A DNA stretch of 41,311 nucleotides. Origin: a bacterium (GTDB lineage: Bacteria > Bacillota > Clostridia > Oscillospirales > Acutalibacteraceae). Below, one piece after another: positions 1 through 8,232 of the stretch (positions within the stretch are counted from its first letter, which is position 1; the number at the start of each line of letters is the position of its first letter). The DNA is taken from assembly GCA_020625635.1 (NCBI GenBank), contig JAHLBL010000001.1, positions 1-41,311 of the forward strand, read 5' to 3'. The notes beneath the pieces were generated by a model. That model worked only from the letters and a program-made list of their open reading frames with translations. It did no database searches and had not been told where the DNA came from. Position numbers and translations under genes: made by a program.

Positions 1-182
1 ACACCTGTGCGAGCGTTTCTCTGACGCTGCTCAAATGTACCGAAGCCTACGATCTGAACCTTATCGCCGTTGGCAATAGCCTCAACGATTGTATCAACTG
101 TAGCGGAAACTGCCTTCTCGGCATCCTTCTTTGAAATACCTGCTGCCTCTGCAACAGCAACGATTAACTCTGTCTTGTTCAT
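1..182 (-). CDS. hup: HU family DNA-binding protein (3' part outside window)
   Basis: Small histone-like protein that bends and compacts DNA as a dimer. The visible 60 residues begin MNKTELIVAVAEAAG and run to VGFGTFEQRQRNARTG, which is the classic HU helix-turn-helix followed by the GFGxF turn that leads into the DNA-clasping arm. The C-terminal third lies beyond the left edge. The ATG at 182 is preceded by GGAGG (about 8 bases away), which fixes the start. The gene begins 18 bases after mazG ends, so the two are probably co-transcribed. The order flippase-mazG-HU is common in Clostridia ahead of the yabO/yabP genes. Identification is firm; the exact paralogue is not. Confidence 0.95.
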   Translation of the reverse strand, partial: MNKTELIVAVAEAAGISKKDAEKAVSATVDTIVEAIANGDKVQIVGFGTFEQRQRNARTG

Positions 183-200
183 AGTTTTCCTCCAATAAAA

Positions 201-1028
201 TTATTTTTTTACTTCTTCCCATAAGGAATCAAGTTGTTCAAGCGTGGCCGTTCTGATGTCGATGTTCCTCGACTCTGCTAAGTTTTCAAGTTGAGTAAAA
301 CGACCTGTAAACTTGTCACACGCATCATAAAGAGCCTTCTCGGAATCCAGCTTTAAAAACCTCGAGACATTCACAACCGAGAAAAGCAGGTCGCCCAGCT
401 CCTCGCATTGTTCAGCCTGATCACCGCCGATGACAGCTGCTCTGAGCTCACCGAGCTCCTCCTCCGTCTTATCAAGAGCTCCGCTGACATCGTCCCAGTC
501 GAAGCCGACCTTGGCTGCCTTCTGCTGGATCTTTGCGGCTCGCATAAGCGACGGAAGGGCTCTTGAGACACTGAGCATAGCCTCGGACTGTTTTTTCTGG
601 CTTTTGGTCGCCATCTTTACGTTGTCCCAGCTTTTAAGCGCTTCATCACTGTTGTCGGCTTTAACATCGCCGAAAACGTGAGGGTGTCTCACGACAAGCT
701 TTTTGCAGATATCGTTCACGACATCGTTGATATCAAAGGCTCCGTCCTCCTCAGCCATTTCGCTGTGGAAAACGACCTGCAACAGAACGTCGCCGAGTTC
801 CTCCTTGAGGAGTTCGTTGTCCTTGTTGTCGATAGCCTCAATAACCTCGTAGGTTTCTTCAATGAAATTCGAACGGATCGACTCGTGAGTCTGAACACGA
901 TCCCACGGACATCCGTCAGGTGCGCGTAAAAATTTCATAATTTTAACAAGGTCGTCAAAATTGAAATTTTCTTTCTTTGAAAAGTCCAAAGAAGCACCTC
1001 CGAAAAACCCGATTTTCTGCATCAACAT
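201..1028 (-). CDS. mazG: Nucleoside triphosphate pyrophosphohydrolase MazG
   Basis: Hydrolyses (d)NTPs to the monophosphate and pyrophosphate, a housecleaning role for aberrant nucleotides. At 275 residues it has the two tandem MazG domains of the YabN/MazG type. The first has the diagnostic FLRAPDGCPWDRVQTHES opening (about residues 33-50), then EETYEVIEAID and EELGDVLLQVVFH, whose acidic residues bind Mg2+. The second repeats the pattern with TEEELGELRA and EELGDLLFSVVNV. About 27 extra residues precede the conserved start; ATG codons at 1028 and 1022 are both possible, with a modest AGGG ten bases upstream. It lies between the flippase (7-base gap) and HU, as in B. subtilis yabM-yabN. Confidence 0.93.
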   Translation of the reverse strand: MLMQKIGFFGGASLDFSKKENFNFDDLVKIMKFLRAPDGCPWDRVQTHESIRSNFIEETYEVIEAIDNKDNELLKEELGDVLLQVVFHSEMAEEDGAFDINDVVNDICKKLVVRHPHVFGDVKADNSDEALKSWDNVKMATKSQKKQSEAMLSVSRALPSLMRAAKIQQKAAKVGFDWDDVSGALDKTEEELGELRAAVIGGDQAEQCEELGDLLFSVVNVSRFLKLDSEKALYDACDKFTGRFTQLENLAESRNIDIRTATLEQLDSLWEEVKK

Positions 1029-1035
1029 TGATATT

Positions 1036-2853
1036 TTACCCTATAAGGTGAAATTTTTCAAGTAGTATTACAATTTTTTCACCTTTTGGTATGAATTTAA
1101 GCTCATTTCGGGTAAAACTCTTCAATAATAACAAAAATGTAATATAAACCAACACAGCAGCGACCACCGCAAGCAGAGTTGACACGATCAAACTGAACTT
1201 AATGAGCGCGAAGCTGAAGCAGAAATACGCCGCCGCAGCCGAGAAAATCGCGGAAACAAGCGGTTTCACGACGATGTTCAGAAAGTCGGGACGAACCCCC
1301 GAATACTTCACGAGCAGGTAAACCGCCGCCAAAAGCATACAGCAGTAGGATACGAGAGTTCCTACGGAACCGCCCTGGATATTGATTGAAACGACACTTA
1401 CAAAAAGGTAAGTAACGGGGATCTTTATAATAAGTCCCGCGACATAAAGGATGAGCGGGATATGGACCTTGCCAATTCCCTGGAGCATACTGCACACGGG
1501 AACGGTGCAGGCGATAACTATAGCCGCGAAGCCCATAACCTTGAGCACCTCGGCGCCGACGATAGAGGTCGTCTCGCTCGCCGAGTATACGATACCCATT
1601 ATCGGTCCCGCAAGCGCCACAAGTCCCAGACCGAGCGGGAACGTGAACAGCGTAGTCAGCTTGAGCACGGTATCCATCGAGCTTTTCAGCTCCGCCTTGT
1701 CGCCCTTAGTCCACGCGCTCGTCACGTTAGGCATAGCGGTCGTACCGAACGCCTGAGTGATAGCCGTAACCATCTGCATAAGCGGAACAGCGGCGGCGTA
1801 ACAGCCCCACATCGTGGTGTGGAAGGTCTGGTCGCTGAGCTCCTTAGTCAGGTCAACGCCCATTCCGCCGTACTGTGCCGCAAGCTCAGGTCTGTTGGAA
1901 AACGAGAGCTGATAAAGCACGTTCTGGATAACCGCCGCGTCTATCGTGGTACCGATATTCATTACAAGCGCGGTCAGACCGATCGGAAGAGCGGTCTTGA
2001 ACATACGCATAAAGGTTTCCTTCTTGGTGCGCGCTTCGACGGATCTCTCGTAGTATTCCTCGGGAATACCGTCTCCGCCGATTTTATAGCGCAGGAAAAG
2101 GAACAGGAAGCACGCGGCGCTTCCGATAACGATTCCCGAGATAGCGCCTGCTACCGAGAATGACATAAGGGTGTTTGTGGCTTCGAGCTCGGCGTCCTTG
2201 CCTTCAAAATGAAGTCCGAACAGCCAGCACTCGTTACCCTTGACAACAAAATTGGCGAGACCGATCTTAATGATCACGAACGCGATAACAAGACCGAAAA
2301 CAAGCTTCGAAAGCGCTTCGATCACCTCGGAGATAGCCGTAGGCATCATATTGCGCTGTCCCTCAAAGTAGCCGCGGTAAATCGACGTAAGACAGCCGAA
2401 AAGTATCGCGGGAGAGAGCATAAGCATCGAGTAAAGCGCGTAAGGCGACTTTATCAGGTCGATGTACCAGAAGCTCAGTCCGAACATTATAAAGAAGCAC
2501 GCCGCGCCCATTATAGTGAAGAACGGCACGGACACCCTATGTATCTGTCTGACGTCGTTGTATCGCTTTTCTGCCATACTCTCGGAGATAAGCCTCGAGA
2601 TGGCAATAGGAAAGCCCGCGGTGGCAATAGTGAAAATCGGCACGTAGATCTCGTACGCGTTGCTGTACAGTCCCGTACCTGTAGCCGCCGCAGAATCGCC
2701 GAGCATGGCGTAAAGATGGTTGATCAGTATCTTGTCGAGAAACCCTACGATTTTTACGGCAATCATACTGAACGTCATTATAGCCGCGCCCTTGAGGAAA
2801 GTGGACGAGGCGCTCTGCTCGGCGTTTTTTATTGCGTTATATTTTTTTGACAC
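1036..2853 (-). CDS. MOP-family lipid/polysaccharide flippase (SpoVB/MurJ-like)
   Basis: Integral membrane protein of 605 residues with about 14 hydrophobic segments. It belongs to the MOP exporter group that contains SpoVB/YabM, MurJ and Wzx flippases, which move lipid-linked sugars across the membrane. The N-terminus (FLKGAAIMTFSMIAVKIVGF) and the segment GFPIAISRLISESMAEK are typical of the SpoVB branch. Its position directly upstream of mazG matches B. subtilis yabM-yabN. Whether it moves lipid II during growth or acts in spore cortex synthesis cannot be told from sequence. It starts 17 bases after the zinc-ribbon gene and probably shares that gene's promoter at 3353-3381. Confidence 0.88.
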   Translation of the reverse strand: MSKKYNAIKNAEQSASSTFLKGAAIMTFSMIAVKIVGFLDKILINHLYAMLGDSAAATGTGLYSNAYEIYVPIFTIATAGFPIAISRLISESMAEKRYNDVRQIHRVSVPFFTIMGAACFFIMFGLSFWYIDLIKSPYALYSMLMLSPAILFGCLTSIYRGYFEGQRNMMPTAISEVIEALSKLVFGLVIAFVIIKIGLANFVVKGNECWLFGLHFEGKDAELEATNTLMSFSVAGAISGIVIGSAACFLFLFLRYKIGGDGIPEEYYERSVEARTKKETFMRMFKTALPIGLTALVMNIGTTIDAAVIQNVLYQLSFSNRPELAAQYGGMGVDLTKELSDQTFHTTMWGCYAAAVPLMQMVTAITQAFGTTAMPNVTSAWTKGDKAELKSSMDTVLKLTTLFTFPLGLGLVALAGPIMGIVYSASETTSIVGAEVLKVMGFAAIVIACTVPVCSMLQGIGKVHIPLILYVAGLIIKIPVTYLFVSVVSINIQGGSVGTLVSYCCMLLAAVYLLVKYSGVRPDFLNIVVKPLVSAIFSAAAAYFCFSFALIKFSLIVSTLLAVVAAVLVYITFLLLLKSFTRNELKFIPKGEKIVILLEKFHLIG

Positions 2854-2870
2854 GAAAAATCACCCGTAAA

Positions 2871-3317
2871 TCAGTCGTCTGTTTTTTCGTCGGCAACAGC
2901 CTTGCCGCAGTTCGAGCAGAACTTTCCGCTGCCTGTGATCTCCTCGCCGCAGTCGGGGCAAACGACCTTCTTATCGGGAATCGGAGTGCCGCACATAAAG
3001 CAGTACTGAGCGTTCTTCTGGAGCTTTTCGCCGCACTTGGGGCAAACAACCGTATTGCGTACGGAAGCGAGGATCTTCTCAACCTCGTCGATGCTCGCCT
3101 TTGTCTCATCTATAGAGGCGCGGAGCTCTGCTACTTCCTCCTCGGGCTCGTTGTTATATACAGCCTCGCCGAGAGCAAGAAGCTGCTTGTTCATATCAGA
3201 ACGCAGACCTGAGAGAGTAATGCGGAGCTTGGAAAGGTCATAGAGCTCACCAGCTTTTTTTGTAACCGCCTGAGCGGCTGATTTTGCGTTTACTACTACA
3301 TCGTCAAAAATTGCCAT
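2871..3317 (-). CDS. Zinc-ribbon protein with N-terminal helical region
   Basis: This 148-residue protein has an N-terminal half (about 1-88) that is helical and charged, probably coiled-coil. Two double-cysteine zinc ribbons follow: Cys92/95 with Cys106/109, and Cys120/123 with Cys134/137 (CPKCGE...CFMCG, CPDCGE...CSNCGK). Such proteins are widespread in Firmicutes and usually lack an assigned function. The ribbons suggest protein or nucleic-acid binding rather than catalysis. It is the first gene after a strong promoter and leads the flippase-mazG-HU operon. The ATG at 3317 has GAAAGGAAG upstream. There is no signal peptide or membrane segment. Confidence 0.85.
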   Translation of the reverse strand: MAIFDDVVVNAKSAAQAVTKKAGELYDLSKLRITLSGLRSDMNKQLLALGEAVYNNEPEEEVAELRASIDETKASIDEVEKILASVRNTVVCPKCGEKLQKNAQYCFMCGTPIPDKKVVCPDCGEEITGSGKFCSNCGKAVADEKTDD

Positions 3318-3352
3318 AGTATAAAACTTCCTTTCAATTTATTGATAAATTT

Positions 3353-3381
3353 ATTATATCACCGATAGGGTGAAATATCAA
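3353..3381 (-). promoter_or_regulatory. Sigma-A promoter for zinc-ribbon/flippase/mazG/hup operon
   Basis: On the minus strand, TTGATA (3376-3381) and TATAAT (3353-3358) are separated by exactly 17 bases, and the downstream start codon is at 3317. The -35 box lies about 10 bases past the hemZ stop codon, so this promoter separates the two transcription units. Confidence 0.8.
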
Positions 3382-3393
3382 GCAAGCACCGAA

Positions 3394-4857
3394 TCAGTGC
3401 TTACCTGTATTTTTCGAAAAATACTCTTTGTAGAATTCGTATATCCTGCGCTTTCTCTCCGATTGCTCGGCGTAGCGGTCTATATATTCATATGGATATT
3501 TAAAATTAAATATACGCTCGAGTATCGTGGAATTATACGCCTTCAGCTTTGTAACGGCTCCCGCGCCGCAGCCGAGGATGGTGTGAGTTTCGTCCATAAC
3601 ATAGATGTTATACAGGCTTTCAAAGCCGCGCTTCGACCAGCCCGTGTTCTCGAGATTGCCGACCATACGGCTCTGGCGATAAAGATAATATGGTATGTAA
3701 TCGTCGTGCGGAAGCGTCTGTGAGACATAGTCGAGCATACGCGCCGTCTCGAGCGCGTCCTTTCTGTCTATCGAGGAGCCGTCCTGCGTCAGCGCTGCGC
3801 TGCGCTTCAGCGAGAGCGTATGTACCGTAATGCACTCGGGAGCAAGCGCGCGGATCTTGTCAAGACTGAGGCGGAAGCTGTCGAAGGTGTCGGTAAACAG
3901 CCCCGCGATCAGATCGGTGTTGATGCTGTCGAAGCCGACCTCACGAGCGAGCGCGAACGCCTCAAAAAACTCGTCGGCGCTGTGTCGGCGTCCGATCTCC
4001 CTGAGCACATCGTCGTTGAGCGTCTGCGGATTAATTGATATTCTGCCTACGTTGTTTTCTTTTATGGAAATAAGCTTTTCTTTCGTGACCGTATCGGGTC
4101 TGCCCGCCTCAACGGTAAACTCTCTGAGCGAGGACGTGTCGAACGCTGAGTTGACCGTCCCGAGAACCCTGTTCATCTGCTCGGCGGAGAGCGTAGTCGG
4201 AGTTCCGCCGCCCATATAAATCGTCTCGAGCCTCAGCCCGAGGTCAGCGGCGATCTCAGCCGTCTGCTCGATCTCCGCGCACAGCAAATCGACATAAGGC
4301 GCGATGAGGTGCTTAGAGCGCTCGGTAGAGGACTGCACGAACGAGCAGTATCGGCAGCGCGACGGACAGAACGGTACAGCTATATAGAGGCTGAACGAAT
4401 CGGGCGTTGACAAATCGATTATACGCTTTTCGTTGACCTCGGTAGCCTTCGCGAGCGCGAGCTTGCCGTCGCTGACAAAAAGCTTGTCCGTGAAATACCT
4501 GTCGGCATTCTCCGTGCCCTCGGTCTCTCTGAGCCTTCTGTAGAGCTTTACAGGACGGACGCCCGTAATCATACCCCACGGCGGAGTAACGCCCGTCAGG
4601 TCGCAGAGGATCTTGTACAGCAGCTCACACAGCATACGCTCGTTCTCGGTATCGTCGCTGAGAGCGGCGCAGGAACTGCAGTTGTACTCCCCCACCTCAA
4701 CGCTCACTCGGAGCATATCGTCGACGGACGTGGAAATATACGGTTTTTCAAGCTCCGCGCCGTCCTTTATGACATTGATTTTCTCGTTCGGATAGAACAG
4801 GCGCGTGAGGTTTTCCAGCTCATAATGGAAGCTGTGGTTGATAATATAAAGATTCAT
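3394..4857 (-). CDS. hemZ: Radical SAM coproporphyrinogen dehydrogenase HemZ-like
   Basis: Oxygen-independent coproporphyrinogen III oxidase family (radical SAM). The [4Fe-4S]/SAM cluster motif is CPSRCRYC, and the glycine-rich MGGGTPTTL follows the HemN/HemZ pattern. The roughly 160-residue N-terminal extension before the radical SAM core is typical of HemZ rather than HemN or HemW; B. subtilis HemZ is of similar length (about 500 residues). I chose the ATG at 4857; an in-frame TTG at 4869 exists, but neither has a clear Shine-Dalgarno. It follows the MBL hydrolase and ends the long hprK-hemZ array. No other haem genes are visible, so haem synthesis is a family-based inference. Confidence 0.87.
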   Translation of the reverse strand: MNLYIINHSFHYELENLTRLFYPNEKINVIKDGAELEKPYISTSVDDMLRVSVEVGEYNCSSCAALSDDTENERMLCELLYKILCDLTGVTPPWGMITGVRPVKLYRRLRETEGTENADRYFTDKLFVSDGKLALAKATEVNEKRIIDLSTPDSFSLYIAVPFCPSRCRYCSFVQSSTERSKHLIAPYVDLLCAEIEQTAEIAADLGLRLETIYMGGGTPTTLSAEQMNRVLGTVNSAFDTSSLREFTVEAGRPDTVTKEKLISIKENNVGRISINPQTLNDDVLREIGRRHSADEFFEAFALAREVGFDSINTDLIAGLFTDTFDSFRLSLDKIRALAPECITVHTLSLKRSAALTQDGSSIDRKDALETARMLDYVSQTLPHDDYIPYYLYRQSRMVGNLENTGWSKRGFESLYNIYVMDETHTILGCGAGAVTKLKAYNSTILERIFNFKYPYEYIDRYAEQSERKRRIYEFYKEYFSKNTGKH

Positions 4858-4930
4858 AGTAATAGTCAAAAGCAGGAATTACGGAGTTGAAAGCGCCGAA
4901 AAACACGCGCTTCATTCAATTCCGATCAGA

Positions 4931-5560
4931 TCATACTCTGCTCATTAGAGGGTTATATTTGCGCTCGTGGCTGAGCGTTGTCATCATTCCGTGTCCGGGC
5001 AGGAGATTATACTCGCCGCTGAGCTTCGCGAGCTTCTTCATCGACTGGACAATATCCTGAAAGCTGCCTGTCGGCAGATCTGTTCTGCCGTAGGTCTCAC
5101 AGAACACGGTATCGCCCGTGAGGATAATGTCGTCAAAAATGTAGCAGCCCGAATCCGAGGTGTGCCCGGGGGTGGAAATATAGGTAAACTCGGTGTTGCC
5201 GAGGCTGAATTTGTCGCCGTCATCGAGCAGGATATCGGCGCTGAACGGCTCAAAATTGAACTCCTCATGAAAAGCGGAGTGGTTGAGCATATTATCGCCG
5301 AGGAATTTATCGGTGAGTTTACCGCACACGATTTTTGCGCCGTAAAGGTCGGCGAGAGGCTTTGCGTAGCCTATATGGTCGTAGTGACCGTGAGTGAGGA
5401 TAACGTACTTCAGCTCGCCGTCTGCGCTGTTTATCTCGTCAATAAGAGCGTCGCTGCGCTCTCCCGGGTCGACAACCGCCATATCACCCGTGTCCTTGTC
5501 GGTGATAAGGTAGCAGTTTGTCATAATCATTGTTACGCTGAAAAGCTTAATGTCTGTCAT
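4931..5560 (-). CDS. MBL-fold metallo-hydrolase (glyoxalase II-like)
   Basis: Cytoplasmic metallo-beta-lactamase-fold hydrolase of 209 residues. The binuclear metal site is complete: THGHYDHIG (HxHxDH), PGHTSDSG, LTGDTVF with the bridging aspartate, and GHG near the end. It resembles the short YqgX/GloB-like hydrolases that cleave thioesters, but the substrate is not determined by sequence. The stop region of dtd overlaps its start by four bases (ATGA), which indicates translational coupling. A dtd-MBL-hemZ order downstream of relA is common in Clostridia. Confidence 0.9.
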   Translation of the reverse strand: MTDIKLFSVTMIMTNCYLITDKDTGDMAVVDPGERSDALIDEINSADGELKYVILTHGHYDHIGYAKPLADLYGAKIVCGKLTDKFLGDNMLNHSAFHEEFNFEPFSADILLDDGDKFSLGNTEFTYISTPGHTSDSGCYIFDDIILTGDTVFCETYGRTDLPTGSFQDIVQSMKKLAKLSGEYNLLPGHGMMTTLSHERKYNPLMSRV

Positions 5561-6009
5561 TTCAAATCCTCCGAATTGACAACGAGGGTGACAGGGCCGT
5601 CGTTCGTGAGACCGACCTTCATATCGGCTCCGAACTCACCTGTCTGAACATCCTCTACTCCGTTTTTCCTTAGCTCTTCACAGAAAAAGCGGTAAAGCGG
5701 CTCGGAGATTTCCGGGCGTGCCGCGCCTATAAAACTCGGACGGCGGCCGTGTGAGCAATCGGCATAGAGAGTGAAGTTCGAGACTACTATCACCGACCCG
5801 CCGACGTCAGCCAGCGAGAGATTCATACGGTCGTTTTCATCCGTAAACACACGCAGTCCCGACAGCTTTTTAGCGAGCTTCGAGGCGTCGTGCTCTGTGT
5901 CGCCGTCCCTGACGCCAAGCAATATCAGAAAGCCCGCGCCGATTTCGGCAACCGTTTTGTTTTCAATAACAACACTGCAGGAGGAAACCCTCTGTAGCAC
6001 TGCTCTCAT
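5557..6009 (-). CDS. dtd: D-aminoacyl-tRNA deacylase
   Basis: Removes D-amino acids (and glycine from tRNA-Ala) mis-attached to tRNA, a translation proofreading step. The 150-residue protein starts MRAVLQRV and carries both active-site signatures: SNFTLYAD (usually SQFTLYAD, so Q is N here) and GPVTLVV near the C-terminus, plus the GRRPSF segment. I chose ATG 6009 because AAGAAG lies about 8 bases upstream; the in-frame GTG at 6018 would overlap that ribosome-binding site. It lies 18 bases after relA, the same pairing as relA-dtd in B. subtilis. Confidence 0.95.
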   Translation of the reverse strand: MRAVLQRVSSCSVVIENKTVAEIGAGFLILLGVRDGDTEHDASKLAKKLSGLRVFTDENDRMNLSLADVGGSVIVVSNFTLYADCSHGRRPSFIGAARPEISEPLYRFFCEELRKNGVEDVQTGEFGADMKVGLTNDGPVTLVVNSEDLK

Positions 6010-6027
6010 ATAAATCACTTCTTATTC

Positions 6028-8232
6028 TTAAAATCTTTTTACTTCAATTACGTCTTTTATGCTCGTGAGCCTGTTGACGACGAGGTCAAGGTGCTCACGG
6101 TCGGAAATATCAATAGTCGCGGTGATTATCGCCTTCCCGTCGGAAAGCTGGCGCGAGTTGAGCGAGTGGATAAAAATTCTCATAGCCGAGAGCGCGACTG
6201 TCACGTCGGCGAGAAGTCCCGTTCTGTCGGAGCAGATAACCTCCAGCGTAGAGCGGAAGTTGTCCTTAACGCCCTTTTCCCAGCGCACCTTTACATAGCG
6301 CTCGGGTTCCTCGGCGTCCTTGAGATTCTTCGGCACGTTGGGACAATTGCGCTTGTGGATCGACACGCCGAAGCCGCGGGTTATATAGCCGATGATCGGA
6401 TCGCCCGGCAGAGGATTACAGCACTTGGAGAACTTTATCATACAGTCGTCCATACCGTCCACTATAACGCCCGTGGTCGCACGTTTCCTGCGCGCGGGAG
6501 CCGTCTGGATAACGGTAGTTTCCTCCTCGTTCTCCTTGAACTTGGTGTTGTACTCCTCGCGGATTCTGGGCATGATCTTCCACAGCTGAATACCGCCGTA
6601 GCCGATCGAAGCGTAAAGATCCTCGACCGTATTGAACTTATTCTTCTTGAGCATGAAATGAAGCAGCTGTTCGAGTTCCTCGTCGTTGAGTGAGATGTTG
6701 CTTCGCTTGAGCTCGCGCTCGAGCATAGTCTTGCCCTCGATGATATTATCGTCGCGTTTTTCGCGCTTAAACCACTGGCGGATTTTTGAGCGCGCCGAGG
6801 ACGTTTTACAGATGTCGAGCCAGTCACGGCGCGGCTGGCTGTCCTTCTTAGTGAGGATCTCACAGATCTCGCCCGTTTTCAGTTTATAGTCGATCGGGAC
6901 GATCCTGTGGTCGACCTTCGCGCCAACCATATGATTGCCGACCTCAGTGTGGATAAGATAAGCGAGGTCGATTACAGTGGAGCCGTTGGGAAGGTTAAAG
7001 ACGTCGCCCTTTGGCGAGAAAACGTAAACCTCGTTCTGGTCGAAGTCGTTGCGGATATTGCGGATAATATCGGTTGAATCGTCGGTGTCGATCTGCGCGC
7101 GCAGGGTGTCCTTGATTCGGTTGATGTTTTCGTCGAGCTCACGCGCCTTCTTATTGTTAACGATCCTTGTAAAGCCGAGCTTATAGCGCCAGTGCGCCGC
7201 GATACCGTTTTCAGCCGTCTGGTGCATTTCCCATGTGCGTATCTGCACCTCAAAGGGAATTCCGTCGCTGTCGATAACCGTTGTGTGGAGCGACTGGTAC
7301 ATATTCGGCTTAGGGGTTGAGATATAGTCCTTGAAGCGGTTCGGTATCGGCGTATAGAGGTCGTGGATAACGCCGAGCATATTGTAGCATTCCTTTATGT
7401 CGTCGACGAGGATCCTCAGCGCGAAAACGTCGTAAATCTCGTCAATAGTCTTGCCGCGCAGGAAGGTCTTGCGGTAAATACTGTTTATGCTCTTTACTCG
7501 TCCGTAAACGGTGATCTTTCCAGATGGGAGCTTAGAGGCTTTGAGTATCTCCTTCTTCTTGCGTTCGATGAATCTGTCGCGCTCGTTCTCCTGAAGCACA
7601 AGGGTGTCCTCGATCTCGGCGTAGCCGATCGGATCGAGATACTTCAGCGACAAATCCTCCAGCTCGTCCTTGACGGCTTTCATACCGAGTCGGTGAGCTA
7701 TCGGAGCGAAAACCTCCATATTCTCGCGCGATTTATCCCTGCGCTTCTGCTCGGGCATACACTCGATCGTGCGCATATTGTGAAGTCTGTCGGCGAGCTT
7801 TACGATGATAACGCGGATATCGTTAGACATCGCGATAAGCATTTTCCTTATGTTCTCAGCCTGCTGCTCCTCGCGGGAGTAGAGCTTGATTTTTGAAATT
7901 TTAGTAACGCCGTCGACGATGTTCGCGACGTCCTTGCCGAACTCCTTGCGGATAAATTCGAGCGAGTACGCGGTGTCCTCGACAACATCGTGAAGCAGTG
8001 ATGAAATAATACTGTCGGAATCCATTCCGAAGCCCGCCACGATACAGGCGACGGAGGTGGGATGGAGAATATAAGGTATACCCGAAACGCGCTTCTGGTC
8101 CCCGTGAGCTTCCACTGCAAGCGAGTAAGCCTTCTGGATTTTCTTAACGTCGTAGTTGTTGCTGCTGTTTCTCATTATTTCGAGCAAGTCGTCGAAAGTC
8201 TGGTACTGAACAGTATTGTTATATTTGCCCAT
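6028..8232 (-). CDS. relA: Bifunctional (p)ppGpp synthetase/hydrolase
   Basis: Long RSH enzyme that makes and degrades the stringent-response alarmone (p)ppGpp. It has 734 residues. The HD hydrolase domain has LLHDVVEDT with the HD pair at 81-82. The synthetase domain (about 240-350) ends in the canonical EVQIRT...AENGIAAHWRYK. A TGS domain starts near VYVFSPKGDVFNLP, and a C-terminal ACT domain covers about the last 75 residues. An intact HD motif argues that the hydrolase is active. GGAGGTG lies 7 bases before the ATG. The start overlaps the end of recJ by 14 bases. The apt gene that separates recJ and relA in B. subtilis is absent here. Confidence 0.96.
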   Translation of the reverse strand: MGKYNNTVQYQTFDDLLEIMRNSSNNYDVKKIQKAYSLAVEAHGDQKRVSGIPYILHPTSVACIVAGFGMDSDSIISSLLHDVVEDTAYSLEFIRKEFGKDVANIVDGVTKISKIKLYSREEQQAENIRKMLIAMSNDIRVIIVKLADRLHNMRTIECMPEQKRRDKSRENMEVFAPIAHRLGMKAVKDELEDLSLKYLDPIGYAEIEDTLVLQENERDRFIERKKKEILKASKLPSGKITVYGRVKSINSIYRKTFLRGKTIDEIYDVFALRILVDDIKECYNMLGVIHDLYTPIPNRFKDYISTPKPNMYQSLHTTVIDSDGIPFEVQIRTWEMHQTAENGIAAHWRYKLGFTRIVNNKKARELDENINRIKDTLRAQIDTDDSTDIIRNIRNDFDQNEVYVFSPKGDVFNLPNGSTVIDLAYLIHTEVGNHMVGAKVDHRIVPIDYKLKTGEICEILTKKDSQPRRDWLDICKTSSARSKIRQWFKREKRDDNIIEGKTMLERELKRSNISLNDEELEQLLHFMLKKNKFNTVEDLYASIGYGGIQLWKIMPRIREEYNTKFKENEEETTVIQTAPARRKRATTGVIVDGMDDCMIKFSKCCNPLPGDPIIGYITRGFGVSIHKRNCPNVPKNLKDAEEPERYVKVRWEKGVKDNFRSTLEVICSDRTGLLADVTVALSAMRIFIHSLNSRQLSDGKAIITATIDISDREHLDLVVNRLTSIKDVIEVKRF

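Noticed and set aside
3380..3402. Hairpin AAGCAC/GTGCTT over the hemZ stop codon as a terminator
   Set aside because: Short stem overlapping the stop codon with no T-run; not convincing.
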